Positions 1-7,706 of a stretch of DNA of 22,460 nt are shown one piece after another (the stretch's first letter is position 1; every line of letters begins with the position of its first letter). The position numbers and the translations under genes are program-made. The DNA is taken from NCBI GenBank assembly GCA_947628025.1, contig CANQYH010000013.1:1-22460 (forward strand). The letters run 5' to 3'. The notes under the pieces were generated by a model. That model did not search any database, was not told the origin of the DNA, and saw only the letters and a program-made list of their open reading frames with translations. This DNA is from an uncultured Lachnospiraceae bacterium. GTDB lineage: Bacteria; Bacillota; Clostridia; Lachnospirales; Lachnospiraceae.

Positions 1-1604
1 ACGACAAACCATTTTGCAGCGCTGGTTTTGCCTTTGCAAAGCACTTTTCCGTCTTTCTTGAGTTCTCTCATCAGCACCTGAATCTGATTGCGATTGAGAC
101 CCGGCAAAACTTGCTGCAATTCTCTAAATGGAGTGCCAACTTCATTGTTCTGACGGATGTGCTTTAGCAACAGCTCCTTGTTGGTATCCCGATCCAAGCC
201 AACGTGTCTTGTATGCACACCGGTTTTGCCTGTTGCCGCATAAAGACTTCTTGCAAGAACGTACTTTTTACGACCAATATGTTCTACAATACCCATCTCA
301 GTCAGCCGATTCAGGCGCGACTGCATCTTCTCATCTAACGGTCGTTCATGGTACAGTGCGTCAATCACGAGGAAGTCCTCAGTGGACAGCAATTCCGCAC
401 ATCTTTCACTGATTCGGTTGACAACGGAAAGCATCGCCTTGTCGATGATCAGACCATTTAGCGTAATGCTAACAAAGAAGTCATCCGTTCCGGTAAAGTC
501 GGGAAGCGGCTTTGCCTCCTGCACACTCAGTTCAAACATCAGGTTCATGCCCTGCCCGGAGCGCTCCACCATGCCGCAAAGGAAAAGGATCTCCGCAATG
601 CGGCGATTGCGCGGAAGTTGGCGATCCAGTATATTTTCAAGTGTGATGCCGAGTGGAAGTCCTCCGGGGCTTTCGACAACCAATCTGTCGCGGAACTGGC
701 GGACAAAGATGCTGCCGCCAAACTGGTAGTTTCTATGGCTTACCGCATTCAGTATGGCTTCGCGGACAACGCGCTCGTTAAATGTCGCAATGTCGAATAC
801 GAAAAAGCCTTCCTGATAGTGCTGCTTATCGTTTCTCAAATTGACAAGCTCCCAAACGCGATCATAGCACGCGAAAAAGCCGACCTTAAACTCCTCTCTC
901 TGATTTGCCGGGCCCGACGCTTCGGAGAAACGGTATTCAAAAATGATCTCCGCCTGCGGCAAAAACCTGGCGATCGCCGCTTTCCTTCCGAACAGGATTA
1001 GGGCTGCATACGTTACGCCGTCATCTGTGATCGCTCCGCAATCATGGAGGATTTGCTCTTTTGACGACATGGCAAGCTGTTTATTTCCACTCTTTTCGAT
1101 CCATTTGGCGCGAAAATTCTCAATGGCAGTCTCATCCAAGTCATGGATTGTTGCCCCGGCGCAGATCGTCCCGGAAAAATCACCGCCAATCTCTTCATAG
1201 ATGCGGCGGCGCATGTCCTCCGGCATGGGCTTGAGCGAATCGCCCTCGTAAATCCACGCTACACCATCGTATTGTACCGGCAAGCCGATTGGACGGTTCT
1301 TCACGTCGAAGACCAGGACCCGTTTTCCGTCATAGTCGAATAGCTGAAAATCAATATTGATCCGCAGTTTCTCGATCAAACCCATGCGAGTACGCTCCGG
1401 CTGTTCAAATGCCGTGCTTCCAACCACACTGCGGGGCCTTTTATCCGTGATGCCAAATACCAGCTTTCCACCGCCATCGTTCGCCAAAGCGCAGCAGCAT
1501 TTTGCAGCCTCTCCAAAGTCAAACCGATTTTTGGCTTCCTTGAATTGGACGTGTTCATCTTCTTTAGCTTCCAGAAGTTCTTGAACAGTTTCAAAATATG
1601 GCAT
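1..1604 (-). CDS. Schlafen AlbA_2 / HATPase_c_4 ATP-binding protein in the BREX operon (C-terminus beyond window)
   Basis: The minus strand is open from an ATG at 1604 to the window edge (534 codons, no stop), so the gene is cut only by the window. Residues ~12-135 resemble the AlbA_2 domain (HVQFKEA near 18-24, ANDGGGKLVFGI near 41-52). Residues ~275-360 resemble a GHKL-type ATPase of the COG2865 class, with N-box-like REAILNAVSHRNY (281-293), ESPGGLP (311-317) and RSGQGM (348-353). Residues ~470-534 look like a winged helix. A GGGAGGG site 7 nt before 1604 supports this start. An in-frame ATG at 1625 overlaps the brxC stop (TAATG) and could add 7 residues. The gene follows brxC by 20 nt, so it is almost certainly co-transcribed with BREX. 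The family is often annotated as a putative transcriptional regulator or RNA/DNA-binding ATPase; its role here is unknown. Confidence 0.88.
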   Translation of the reverse strand, partial: MPYFETVQELLEAKEDEHVQFKEAKNRFDFGEAAKCCCALANDGGGKLVFGITDKRPRSVVGSTAFEQPERTRMGLIEKLRINIDFQLFDYDGKRVLVFDVKNRPIGLPVQYDGVAWIYEGDSLKPMPEDMRRRIYEEIGGDFSGTICAGATIHDLDETAIENFRAKWIEKSGNKQLAMSSKEQILHDCGAITDDGVTYAALILFGRKAAIARFLPQAEIIFEYRFSEASGPANQREEFKVGFFACYDRVWELVNLRNDKQHYQEGFFVFDIATFNERVVREAILNAVSHRNYQFGGSIFVRQFRDRLVVESPGGLPLGITLENILDRQLPRNRRIAEILFLCGMVERSGQGMNLMFELSVQEAKPLPDFTGTDDFFVSITLNGLIIDKAMLSVVNRISERCAELLSTEDFLVIDALYHERPLDEKMQSRLNRLTEMGIVEHIGRKKYVLARSLYAATGKTGVHTRHVGLDRDTNKELLLKHIRQNNEVGTPFRELQQVLPGLNRNQIQVLMRELKKDGKVLCKGKTSAAKWFV

Positions 1605-1624
1605 AGCGTTTCCCTCCCCCTCCA

Positions 1625-4600
1625 TTAGTTAATCTGTATCCCATCGCACCCCGCCAGCGTCTGCATCAGCTTGGCCTTGATTCCCTCTACATACCTATCG
1701 ATATCTTCCTCCGATTGCAGCCGCTTCACCGTACACAGGTCATACCGACGCACAGTCGTAATCTTCTTCGGCCTAGTTGCCGGCTTATCGCTGTTCCCGG
1801 GGATAGGCGCCGCGGGCGTAACCATCGGTTCCATCCGGCGGCAGATGCTGTCTTTATAATTGAGGACCTGGGAGATCATCGCATCAAGGTCGGTGAGCGA
1901 TGTCGCCGCTTTCAGCGCCTCGCGCTTCTTTGCGAACCAGTCGTCCGCCTGGCGCAGCAGATCACGGGCGTCGCGAGCCTCGCTGGCCAGCTGGTGGACG
2001 TCCTCCATCCCCTGACGGACCGTCTCAGCTACCTCATCCCGCTTGATGTCCAGCAGGGCATCATATTTCTCCCTAACCTTCATGATCAGGTCCGGCAACT
2101 CCCCGATGCGCCCGTAGGGCTTGGGCATGGAGAGGATAACGGAAATCGTATGGAAGATATCCGGCGCCTCCGCGTCAGTGGCGAAATAGTCGCGCTCCTT
2201 GTTTATGCGCTCCATCTCCTGTCTGGCATCGTCGTAAACTGCGCGCTGGGATTTGAAAAACATCTCGATGCCCTCCAGATCCTCCTCGCTGTCCAGAAGA
2301 TCGTCCTGCTTCTGCACCATGCGGGTAAGCAGGGCTACATTGTCCCTGCGCTGGCTCAGCACATTCTCCATCAGATCGCGGGCTCCGGTCACGACCTCCC
2401 GCTCCGGATACCGCTCACGGCTATATGCTTCGTTCAAAAGCGTCTGATAATGCAGCATTCTGCTCTCGAAAGTCGATGTCACGAAACGAATCAGACCGTC
2501 CTCGTCAGAGGGAATGTCCATCGCTCCCAGGTAGTTCCGCAGGAAAGTGATGCTTTTGCGCATCAGGTCTTCGGAAGGCACGATCCGCCACGTAACGACT
2601 GCCTTGTCGATCTCGGACTTTTTGCGGAGATAATCGACAAGCCGCCGTTCGTCTTTGCCTACGACGGCCCCGCCGTATTTGATAGAGATCTTCTGCTGCG
2701 CCACCAGGCGCGCGACTAGCGCGGCGATATCGATCTCCCGCCAGCCGTAGGGAATCGCGGAGTACCGACGCTGCACGTCGCCCATCGAGGTGCTGAGCCG
2801 TTTGGAGTTCTGAAGCTCCAGCCACTGGCTGATCTCGTTCAGCGCATCCTCATTATTCGCGCCGGTCCCGACAAAGGTAAGAGTCTCATTTTCCGTGCCG
2901 TTCAGGATTGAGAGGATATCGGCGTCGCTCTCCGCGAAACGGTTGACCATAGGGAGCTTATAGTAGACGCTCTCCACCAGGCCGTTCATGGCAGCATCCA
3001 GCTTGTCCTTCGCATTGCCGGTCTTGATGTCCATGACCTCGCCGTGGACGATCACACGGGCTCCAACAATCGCTTTCTCGATATAGCTGCGGGCTCGTTC
3101 CTCCAGCGTGCGGGCCTGCTGCTGACGCTTGCGGATGATGTCCTGAATGCTCTCCGGGAGCTGGGACACATTGCGTTGCTTCACGTATTTGCGGATCTTC
3201 ATCGCCTGCTCCAGTTCTTCGAAGTATGGCGTCTCATTGGACAGAACGATGATCGCCTCGTTGTTGACCTGAGAGTCCATGATCAGGCGCTGGTCAGGCG
3301 CTCCATAGTAATCGCTGGCGATCGTCACGATGCGCAAACGCATCCCGCCCGTCGCCGCGCCGTTTAACGTCTCGTCAATATACTGGTCAAAGGAGAAATC
3401 ATACTTGCCGTATTTGAATTTCTTCGCCGGATAGATTTCCCCGTAGACGGTCTGCGCGATGCTGCTGATGACCTGCGCACTGTCCACCACGGTATTCTTA
3501 ATATCGATAGCGATATCCTGCTCCTCGTCGGTCAGGAACGCATAGGTATCTCCGTTGCGGGAAATGTAGTTCTGGGACAGAAGCCGCTCCAGGGACTCGG
3601 CGACAGAAGTTCGGAGCGCAATCTTGTCCGTGCGGATATCGTCGATCATCAGGATGGAGATATTATCAATGTTAGCCTTGATGTCGTCAATGTAGCGAAC
3701 GAGGTAAAGCAGCTTTAGCACGCTCACGTCCTGCTGCTTCAGCCCGTCGCCTGCGTCCGCAGCCGTCTGACAGCGGTCAATCACGCGGCGGATGGCGCTT
3801 TCCAGGAAGGTATGTACTGTGTCGTAGAACAGATGGAACGGAACGAGCGCATTCTCGTCCTTGTCCTGGATCTTCTGCGCCGCCTCCTGGAATCCGGACA
3901 GCATGGAGCGCTCTCCGCCCGACAGATGCTTGCCGGAGTTTCCGTGTTTGCGGATCTCTGCAAGGACCTTCTGAATGATGATAAACTGATACGGGACAAA
4001 TGGGAATGTGGCTGAGAATTCCTCTCCGTCGGAAAATCCCTTGATGTCCAGCACAGGGTTATTAAACGTAAACAGATTTTTTAACACCGCGTGTTCTTTG
4101 TCGTACACCAGGCGGAGAAGCTGATCCGCCTCCGGCTTCTTGGCAAGCACGCGCTTCTTGATGACCTCGTCTACGGAGGAGGAAGAAAGGCTCAGACGGG
4201 TATTGAACCGCCCCTGGATCTTGGAGAAATCGTCGCCGGTAATGTGGATGACGGAGTCGATGGCCTCCTGGCTCGTCACCATGACCCACACCTTGCCGCG
4301 GCAGCGCGTTCCGATCTCCTCCACGAGGGACTGCAGGTTGATCATCAGGTCGCCGTCGTCGCCAATGTACTGTCCCACCTCGTCTACCATGAACAGGAGC
4401 CGGAAGTTCTTGCCCTTGCTGTCCACATATTCTTTAATATCGGCTACAAGCTGGGCGATACTCAACTCATTGGTCTCAGTGCCGTTGAACCAGTTGTGCG
4501 CCGCCTGCTCGCTCATGCCGAGGACCGATTCAAGGACGGCGACCACGTCGTCCTCAAAGAATGCGAAAGAATCGCGGGTTTCGATCCACGGCTCGCCGTT

Positions 4601-5158
4601 GACCTTCTCGAAGGCCTGACGGAACGCCTCAGTCTTGCCCTGCTTCTCGATAAAACGCTCCAGTCTGGCGATCTTCAGATCGTCGCCGTAGAATCCCAGA
4701 TGGTTATAGAACATCTTGGCAAAGACGCGCAGCACAGCGGTCTTGTCCTTGTTAAGCGGTCCCTCGATGTCAATATTAAACAGAATAGACTCCGTGGGGA
4801 CAGACACGCATTTGAGCGCCGTGGCCAGCATCATCGGGTCGTCAAATTTGTCCTTAAAATAGTCCATCGCCTTCTGCCCGCAGACGGTATCATTGGTCAG
4901 AAGGTAGGAGAGCATTTTCAGAAAATGCGATTTACCGCTTCCGAAGAAGCCGGAGATCCAGACGCCGATCTTGTCCGTCGGAGTATCGATGGCCTTTGCG
5001 TAGTTATCGAAAAATGTGCGGAAATGCCGGCGCAGCTCCCGCGTGATAATGTACTCGCTTAGCTCCTGTCGAAGACTTTTCTCATCGTCCTGAGCGACTT
5101 TGATGACGCCGTTGATTTCCCGGTTGATGTCCTTCTGGAACATATTCTGTAATTTCAT
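1625..5158 (-). CDS. brxC: BREX P-loop ATPase BrxC
   Basis: A protein of 1177 aa, in the usual size range of BrxC, the large ATPase needed for BREX phage restriction. Walker A is GFFGSGKSH at residues 70-78 (Lys76), preceded by GVWIS as is typical of the family. A Walker B-like strand FRLLFMVDE lies at ~252-260 (Asp259, Glu260). The C-terminal half is long, charged and helical. The open frame extends to a TTG at 5173, but the ATG at 5158 has GGGAGG 7 nt upstream, so 5158 is chosen. brxB ends 44 nt upstream of this start and the AlbA_2 gene starts 20 nt after the stop, so all are probably one transcript. Family identity is secure from the ATPase motif, size and brxA-brxB-brxC order. The biochemical role (ATP-dependent assembly or movement with PglX, PglZ and BrxL) is family knowledge and is not visible here. 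Confidence 0.95.
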   Translation of the reverse strand: MKLQNMFQKDINREINGVIKVAQDDEKSLRQELSEYIITRELRRHFRTFFDNYAKAIDTPTDKIGVWISGFFGSGKSHFLKMLSYLLTNDTVCGQKAMDYFKDKFDDPMMLATALKCVSVPTESILFNIDIEGPLNKDKTAVLRVFAKMFYNHLGFYGDDLKIARLERFIEKQGKTEAFRQAFEKVNGEPWIETRDSFAFFEDDVVAVLESVLGMSEQAAHNWFNGTETNELSIAQLVADIKEYVDSKGKNFRLLFMVDEVGQYIGDDGDLMINLQSLVEEIGTRCRGKVWVMVTSQEAIDSVIHITGDDFSKIQGRFNTRLSLSSSSVDEVIKKRVLAKKPEADQLLRLVYDKEHAVLKNLFTFNNPVLDIKGFSDGEEFSATFPFVPYQFIIIQKVLAEIRKHGNSGKHLSGGERSMLSGFQEAAQKIQDKDENALVPFHLFYDTVHTFLESAIRRVIDRCQTAADAGDGLKQQDVSVLKLLYLVRYIDDIKANIDNISILMIDDIRTDKIALRTSVAESLERLLSQNYISRNGDTYAFLTDEEQDIAIDIKNTVVDSAQVISSIAQTVYGEIYPAKKFKYGKYDFSFDQYIDETLNGAATGGMRLRIVTIASDYYGAPDQRLIMDSQVNNEAIIVLSNETPYFEELEQAMKIRKYVKQRNVSQLPESIQDIIRKRQQQARTLEERARSYIEKAIVGARVIVHGEVMDIKTGNAKDKLDAAMNGLVESVYYKLPMVNRFAESDADILSILNGTENETLTFVGTGANNEDALNEISQWLELQNSKRLSTSMGDVQRRYSAIPYGWREIDIAALVARLVAQQKISIKYGGAVVGKDERRLVDYLRKKSEIDKAVVTWRIVPSEDLMRKSITFLRNYLGAMDIPSDEDGLIRFVTSTFESRMLHYQTLLNEAYSRERYPEREVVTGARDLMENVLSQRRDNVALLTRMVQKQDDLLDSEEDLEGIEMFFKSQRAVYDDARQEMERINKERDYFATDAEAPDIFHTISVILSMPKPYGRIGELPDLIMKVREKYDALLDIKRDEVAETVRQGMEDVHQLASEARDARDLLRQADDWFAKKREALKAATSLTDLDAMISQVLNYKDSICRRMEPMVTPAAPIPGNSDKPATRPKKITTVRRYDLCTVKRLQSEEDIDRYVEGIKAKLMQTLAGCDGIQIN

Positions 5159-5202
5159 TTTTCTGCCTCCCAAATGCGCGTATTCGTACCGTAGGATCTT
5201 CT

Positions 5203-5763
5203 TTATAACAGATTAAACGCCCGATAGTAATTGCCGTCCAGAAACTCATCAAACAGGCTGAGGGTCTGCCCATTGAACGTCCCCGGATAGAACATCACAA
5301 TAGGGATGTCCGCGAAAAGATGCTGCATACTGTCCAGCATCTTATGGGCCCGCATAAACGGGTGGATCTTTCCGACTCCGGTCATAAAAAGCACGTCCCT
5401 GCCTTTCTTGTGATCGGGATAATCCATCCGGGCCAGAAGTGCTTCCGGAATCGCTATCTTCTGGAGCTGCGTCAGCAGATATTCTTTCCCGCGCTTCTCC
5501 TCGAGACTGGCTGCTGAACGCAGCACCCGCTTACTCTCTAACAGCGAAAGAAAAATCTCATAGAGATCGCACTCGACGATACGGTATGGCGCATTCGCCT
5601 CCGCTTTCAGCCTCCTCACATAATCCTGTACAACGATCTCATCGGCCGGATCGTAGCAAAAGACATGGATGCCTACCTCATTGCTCAGTCCCTTGTTGTT
5701 CAGAAAATTCAAATCCGAAATGCGTTCTTTAATCCGATCTAGATCCTGCAATATGCTACTCAT
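5203..5763 (-). CDS. brxB: BREX protein BrxB (DUF1788)
   Basis: A 186-aa soluble protein of the DUF1788 family, core BREX component BrxB, of unknown biochemical function. The N-terminal helix (SSILQDLDRIKERISDLNFL), the central IVECDLYEIFLSLLES segment and the C-terminal part (VLFMTGVGKIHPFMRAHKML, then DIPIVMFYPGTFNG) match how this family usually reads: an alpha/beta protein with a conserved FYPG strand-turn. No membrane segment or signal peptide is seen. The start at 5763 has AGGAGG 8 nt upstream, and that site overlaps the brxA stop (TAG at 5776-5778), so the two genes are 12 nt apart and probably translationally coupled. It sits between brxA and brxC in canonical BREX order. Confidence 0.93.
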   Translation of the reverse strand: MSSILQDLDRIKERISDLNFLNNKGLSNEVGIHVFCYDPADEIVVQDYVRRLKAEANAPYRIVECDLYEIFLSLLESKRVLRSAASLEEKRGKEYLLTQLQKIAIPEALLARMDYPDHKKGRDVLFMTGVGKIHPFMRAHKMLDSMQHLFADIPIVMFYPGTFNGQTLSLFDEFLDGNYYRAFNLL

Positions 5764-5775
5764 TCTGTCAGCCTC

Positions 5776-6381
5776 CTATCTGAAACAGTTAAATGCGGGA
5801 AGTGCTTCGTAGTCGCCATTTTCACGGATGCCTTGCTCCAGTTCTTCACAGAGAAAGATGGGGTTGAGCATTTTCGACCGATAGTTATCAAGGTATCCGA
5901 CTTCTACAAGGGATTTCATGAAAACGCTCTTGATCTTACTAACGGTTTGCTCGCTCCATGCCGCCACATCGTCGTTCTGCTCCTGCAACCGCGTGAAAAA
6001 TATGTTAAGATCGCGCCTTGAAAACACAAAATCCTGATCGCGGAATTTCTCGCCGATCACTGTTGTCATAAATTCCCACACCAGGCGATTATAGCGCATC
6101 ATCGCATAGAGGTTAATCTGCTTGGCGACCTCCGCGGGGGCGCTGGCAAGTTCCTGAATCAGCGCCCTGCTCTCCAGAGCGTCCAGTCTGCGATAACATA
6201 CCCGCGTTATATTGGAGATCAATTTTTCCGTCGGAAATTGGAAAAGATTATCCTGTTTTATAATAGAGAGTGCTTCCTCTACTGTTTTTTCCTCCAAATA
6301 GAACCTGGCCGCGATCCTGATCTCGTAAAAGAGGAACTGCTCACGGGTCAATCCCCCATTATATTTTTGCGTTTGTATCAT
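5776..6381 (-). CDS. brxA: BREX protein BrxA (DUF1819)
   Basis: A 201-aa helical protein of the DUF1819 family, BrxA, a small core BREX protein usually encoded first in the operon. It reads YNGGLTREQFLFYEIRIAAR near the N-terminus, has a central RRLDALESRALIQELASAP segment and ends with KMLNPIFLCEELEQGIRENG and EALPAFNCFR. An upstream ATG at 6411 would add ten residues but lacks a ribosome binding site. The ATG at 6379-6381 has GGGAGG 9 nt upstream and is preferred. It follows the XRE regulator by 64 nt on the same strand with no terminator between, so it is read from the promoter at 6691-6719. Assignment rests on family resemblance plus the DUF1819-DUF1788-BrxC order, which is diagnostic of BREX. 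Confidence 0.92.
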   Translation of the reverse strand: MIQTQKYNGGLTREQFLFYEIRIAARFYLEEKTVEEALSIIKQDNLFQFPTEKLISNITRVCYRRLDALESRALIQELASAPAEVAKQINLYAMMRYNRLVWEFMTTVIGEKFRDQDFVFSRRDLNIFFTRLQEQNDDVAAWSEQTVSKIKSVFMKSLVEVGYLDNYRSKMLNPIFLCEELEQGIRENGDYEALPAFNCFR

Positions 6382-6445
6382 TGCCTGATCCCTCCCGTTT
6401 TGCTTTTCCATCCCGAATTACGAGCGCACACATGATCATCCACGT

Positions 6446-6649
6446 TCACTTGCGAACCGCTTCGCAGATATCCCCTATATCACAGTTCAGATAATCGCAT
6501 ATCCGCAGCAGGATAGAGAGAGAGACCTCCTCGCCCTTATTCAGCTTCGTGTATGTTCCGGCAGACAGCCCCAAATCTTTGCGAAAAGCCGCCTTACTCA
6601 TCTCTCGCTCCACCAGCATCAGCCAGAGCCTCTTATAACTAATTTTCAT
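6446..6649 (-). CDS. XRE/Cro-C1-type regulator, probable BREX regulator
   Basis: A 67-aa protein made almost entirely of one Cro/C1-type helix-turn-helix domain. It starts MKISYKRLWLML, has the recognition region KDLGLSAGTYTKLNKGE (~24-40) and ends LLRICDYLNCDIGDICE, typical of the small HTH_26-like regulators found beside restriction and other defence genes. The ATG at 6649 has GGAGG 6 nt upstream. It is the first gene of the BREX transcript and lies directly behind a near-consensus promoter. Autoregulation, and hence control of BREX, is inferred: the short leader between promoter and start holds a direct repeat that could be its operator. This protein is unrelated to the larger BrxR WYL-type regulators. 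Confidence 0.85.
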   Translation of the reverse strand: MKISYKRLWLMLVEREMSKAAFRKDLGLSAGTYTKLNKGEEVSLSILLRICDYLNCDIGDICEAVRK

Positions 6650-6667
6650 AATCGTCCTCCATTTGTG

Positions 6668-6682
6668 CGAACAATAACGAAC
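6668..6682. promoter_or_regulatory. Candidate operator: CGAAC direct repeat
   Basis: CGAAC occurs at 6668-6672 and again at 6678-6682, one helical turn (10 bp) apart, just downstream of the BREX promoter -10 box and before the ribosome binding site. A dimeric XRE repressor bound here would block initiation or early elongation. The repeat is seen; its function is inferred. Confidence 0.3.
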
Positions 6683-6690
6683 TTTATCAC

Positions 6691-6719
6691 ATTATATATA
6701 ATTTTAGTCATAGTTTCAA
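6691..6719 (-). promoter_or_regulatory. Sigma-A-type promoter for the XRE-BREX operon
   Basis: On the minus strand TTGAAA (6714-6719) and a perfect TATAAT (6691-6696) are 17 nt apart. Transcription would start near 6684, giving a ~35-nt leader with GGAGG before the regulator ATG at 6649. It is the only strong promoter seen upstream of brxA, so it probably drives the whole operon. Confidence 0.8.
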
Positions 6720-6914
6720 TGGGTTGCCGCCAATATTCAATAAAAAGCTTCAAAATCTCGAATCCTTTAACCTGCATTTTCCACGATCCCACCCGAAAGA
6801 ACGAACCGATTTCTCCACATTTTTATTCAGAAAACATTCCGCCCCACAACCGAGGTTACCCGGGCCCGCTTCGCCAAACGCCAGCGCTTGATCCGAATAT
6901 TCCGCCGGATACAC

Positions 6915-6946
6915 TTGACATTCTCCCCATTTTAGTTCAATATAAA
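6915..6946 (+). promoter_or_regulatory. Candidate promoter for the TIGR01906 gene
   Basis: A perfect -35 box TTGACA (6915-6920) is followed by AT-rich sequence. The best -10 match, TATAAA at 6941-6946, is 20 nt away, which is long; weaker AATATA or CAATAT lie at 17-18 nt. The start codon is 37 nt downstream. Confidence 0.4.
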
Positions 6947-6982
6947 GATATCCGAATATTTCAAAAGAACCGAGGGAGTTAT

Positions 6983-7678
6983 ATGAAAGCCGTTCACTAT
7001 GTGCTGGGCGTTTTGTTTACATTCTGCCTGATGATCGTACTCCTGATCACATCGATCGAGGCGGTAGCGTACTGGACGCCCGGATATTATGAGAAAGAAT
7101 ATACGAAATACCATGTATTGGAAGACGTCCATATGGAAATGGACGACCTGCTGGATGTGACGCGGGAGATGATGGCCTACCTGCGCGGGAACCGCGAGGA
7201 TCTGCATGTTCCCACCATCGTGGACGGGCAGCCGCGCGAATTTTTCAATGATCGCGAGATCGCCCATATGGAGGATGTGCGCGGCCTGTTCATCGGCGGC
7301 CTGCATCTGCGCATTGGGGCCGCCGTCGGAGCGGTTCTGTGCCTGGCGGGACTGCTGCTTTTGAAAGCGCCCGTGCGTCGCGTCCTGCCGCGCTCGGTCT
7401 GCGCCGGTACGGGGCTGTTTTTCGCCGTGATCTGCCTGCTGGCCGCCATTATTTCCACGAATTTCACGAAATATTTCGTGATCTTCCACCATATTTTCTT
7501 TAACAACGACCTGTGGATTCTGGACCCGCGGACGGACCTGCTGATCAATATCGTGCCGGAACCGTTTTTCATGGATACCGCGGCGCGGATCGCGGTCATC
7601 TTCGGCATCAGCGTCGCCGCCGTTTTCGTGGTCTGCCTGGGTCTGATTTTGTGGGACCGCCGCCGGAAAAACGGCTGA
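6983..7678 (+). CDS. TIGR01906/DUF1461 family integral membrane protein
   Basis: A 231-aa protein with about four membrane spans (~7-28, 106-128, 140-160, 202-224) and a large extracytoplasmic loop after the first, predicted by hydropathy reading. The segment FHHIFFNNDLWILDP (~168-182) followed by TDLLINIVPEPFF is the signature of the TIGR01906 (DUF1461) family of Bacillota membrane proteins, whose function is unknown. The open frame extends ~106 codons further upstream, but the ATG at 6983 has GAGGGAG just upstream and begins a normal N-terminal hydrophobic segment, so it is chosen. A D,D-carboxypeptidase gene follows after 28 nt, probably co-transcribed, which hints at an envelope role by association only. 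Confidence 0.88.
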   Translation: MKAVHYVLGVLFTFCLMIVLLITSIEAVAYWTPGYYEKEYTKYHVLEDVHMEMDDLLDVTREMMAYLRGNREDLHVPTIVDGQPREFFNDREIAHMEDVRGLFIGGLHLRIGAAVGAVLCLAGLLLLKAPVRRVLPRSVCAGTGLFFAVICLLAAIISTNFTKYFVIFHHIFFNNDLWILDPRTDLLINIVPEPFFMDTAARIAVIFGISVAAVFVVCLGLILWDRRRKNG

Positions 7679-7706
7679 TGCGCCTGCATCCTGGAGTATT
7701 ATTAAT

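Larger units (their letters stand above)
6650..6982. other. Divergent intergenic region between BREX and the TIGR01906 gene
   Basis: This 333-bp stretch has no credible gene; an open frame upstream of 6983 lacks a ribosome binding site and has no recognisable protein features. It holds the leftward BREX promoter, a candidate rightward promoter near 6915-6946, and an 11-bp direct repeat (ATCCGAATATT at 6891-6901 and 6950-6960) flanking the latter. Its left end is clearly AT-rich compared with the flanking genes. It is the likely boundary of the defence locus. No tRNA or obvious attachment repeat is seen. Confidence 0.6.

Noticed and set aside
128..1584. Several short plus-strand frames in the first 1.6 kb
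   Set aside because: They are shadows of the uninterrupted 534-codon minus-strand AlbA_2 gene, which lacks a stop only because the window cuts it.
1715..5062. Long plus-strand open frames (334 aa at 1715-2719, 323 aa at 4091-5062) opposite brxC
   Set aside because: They lie wholly antisense to a well-supported gene and have no ribosome binding sites or family features; this is usual in GC-rich coding DNA.
6665..6982. N-terminal extension of the TIGR01906 protein to an ATG at 6665
   Set aside because: No ribosome binding site; it would overlap the BREX promoter region, and the added residues are unlike the family. The ATG at 6983 has GAGGGAG.
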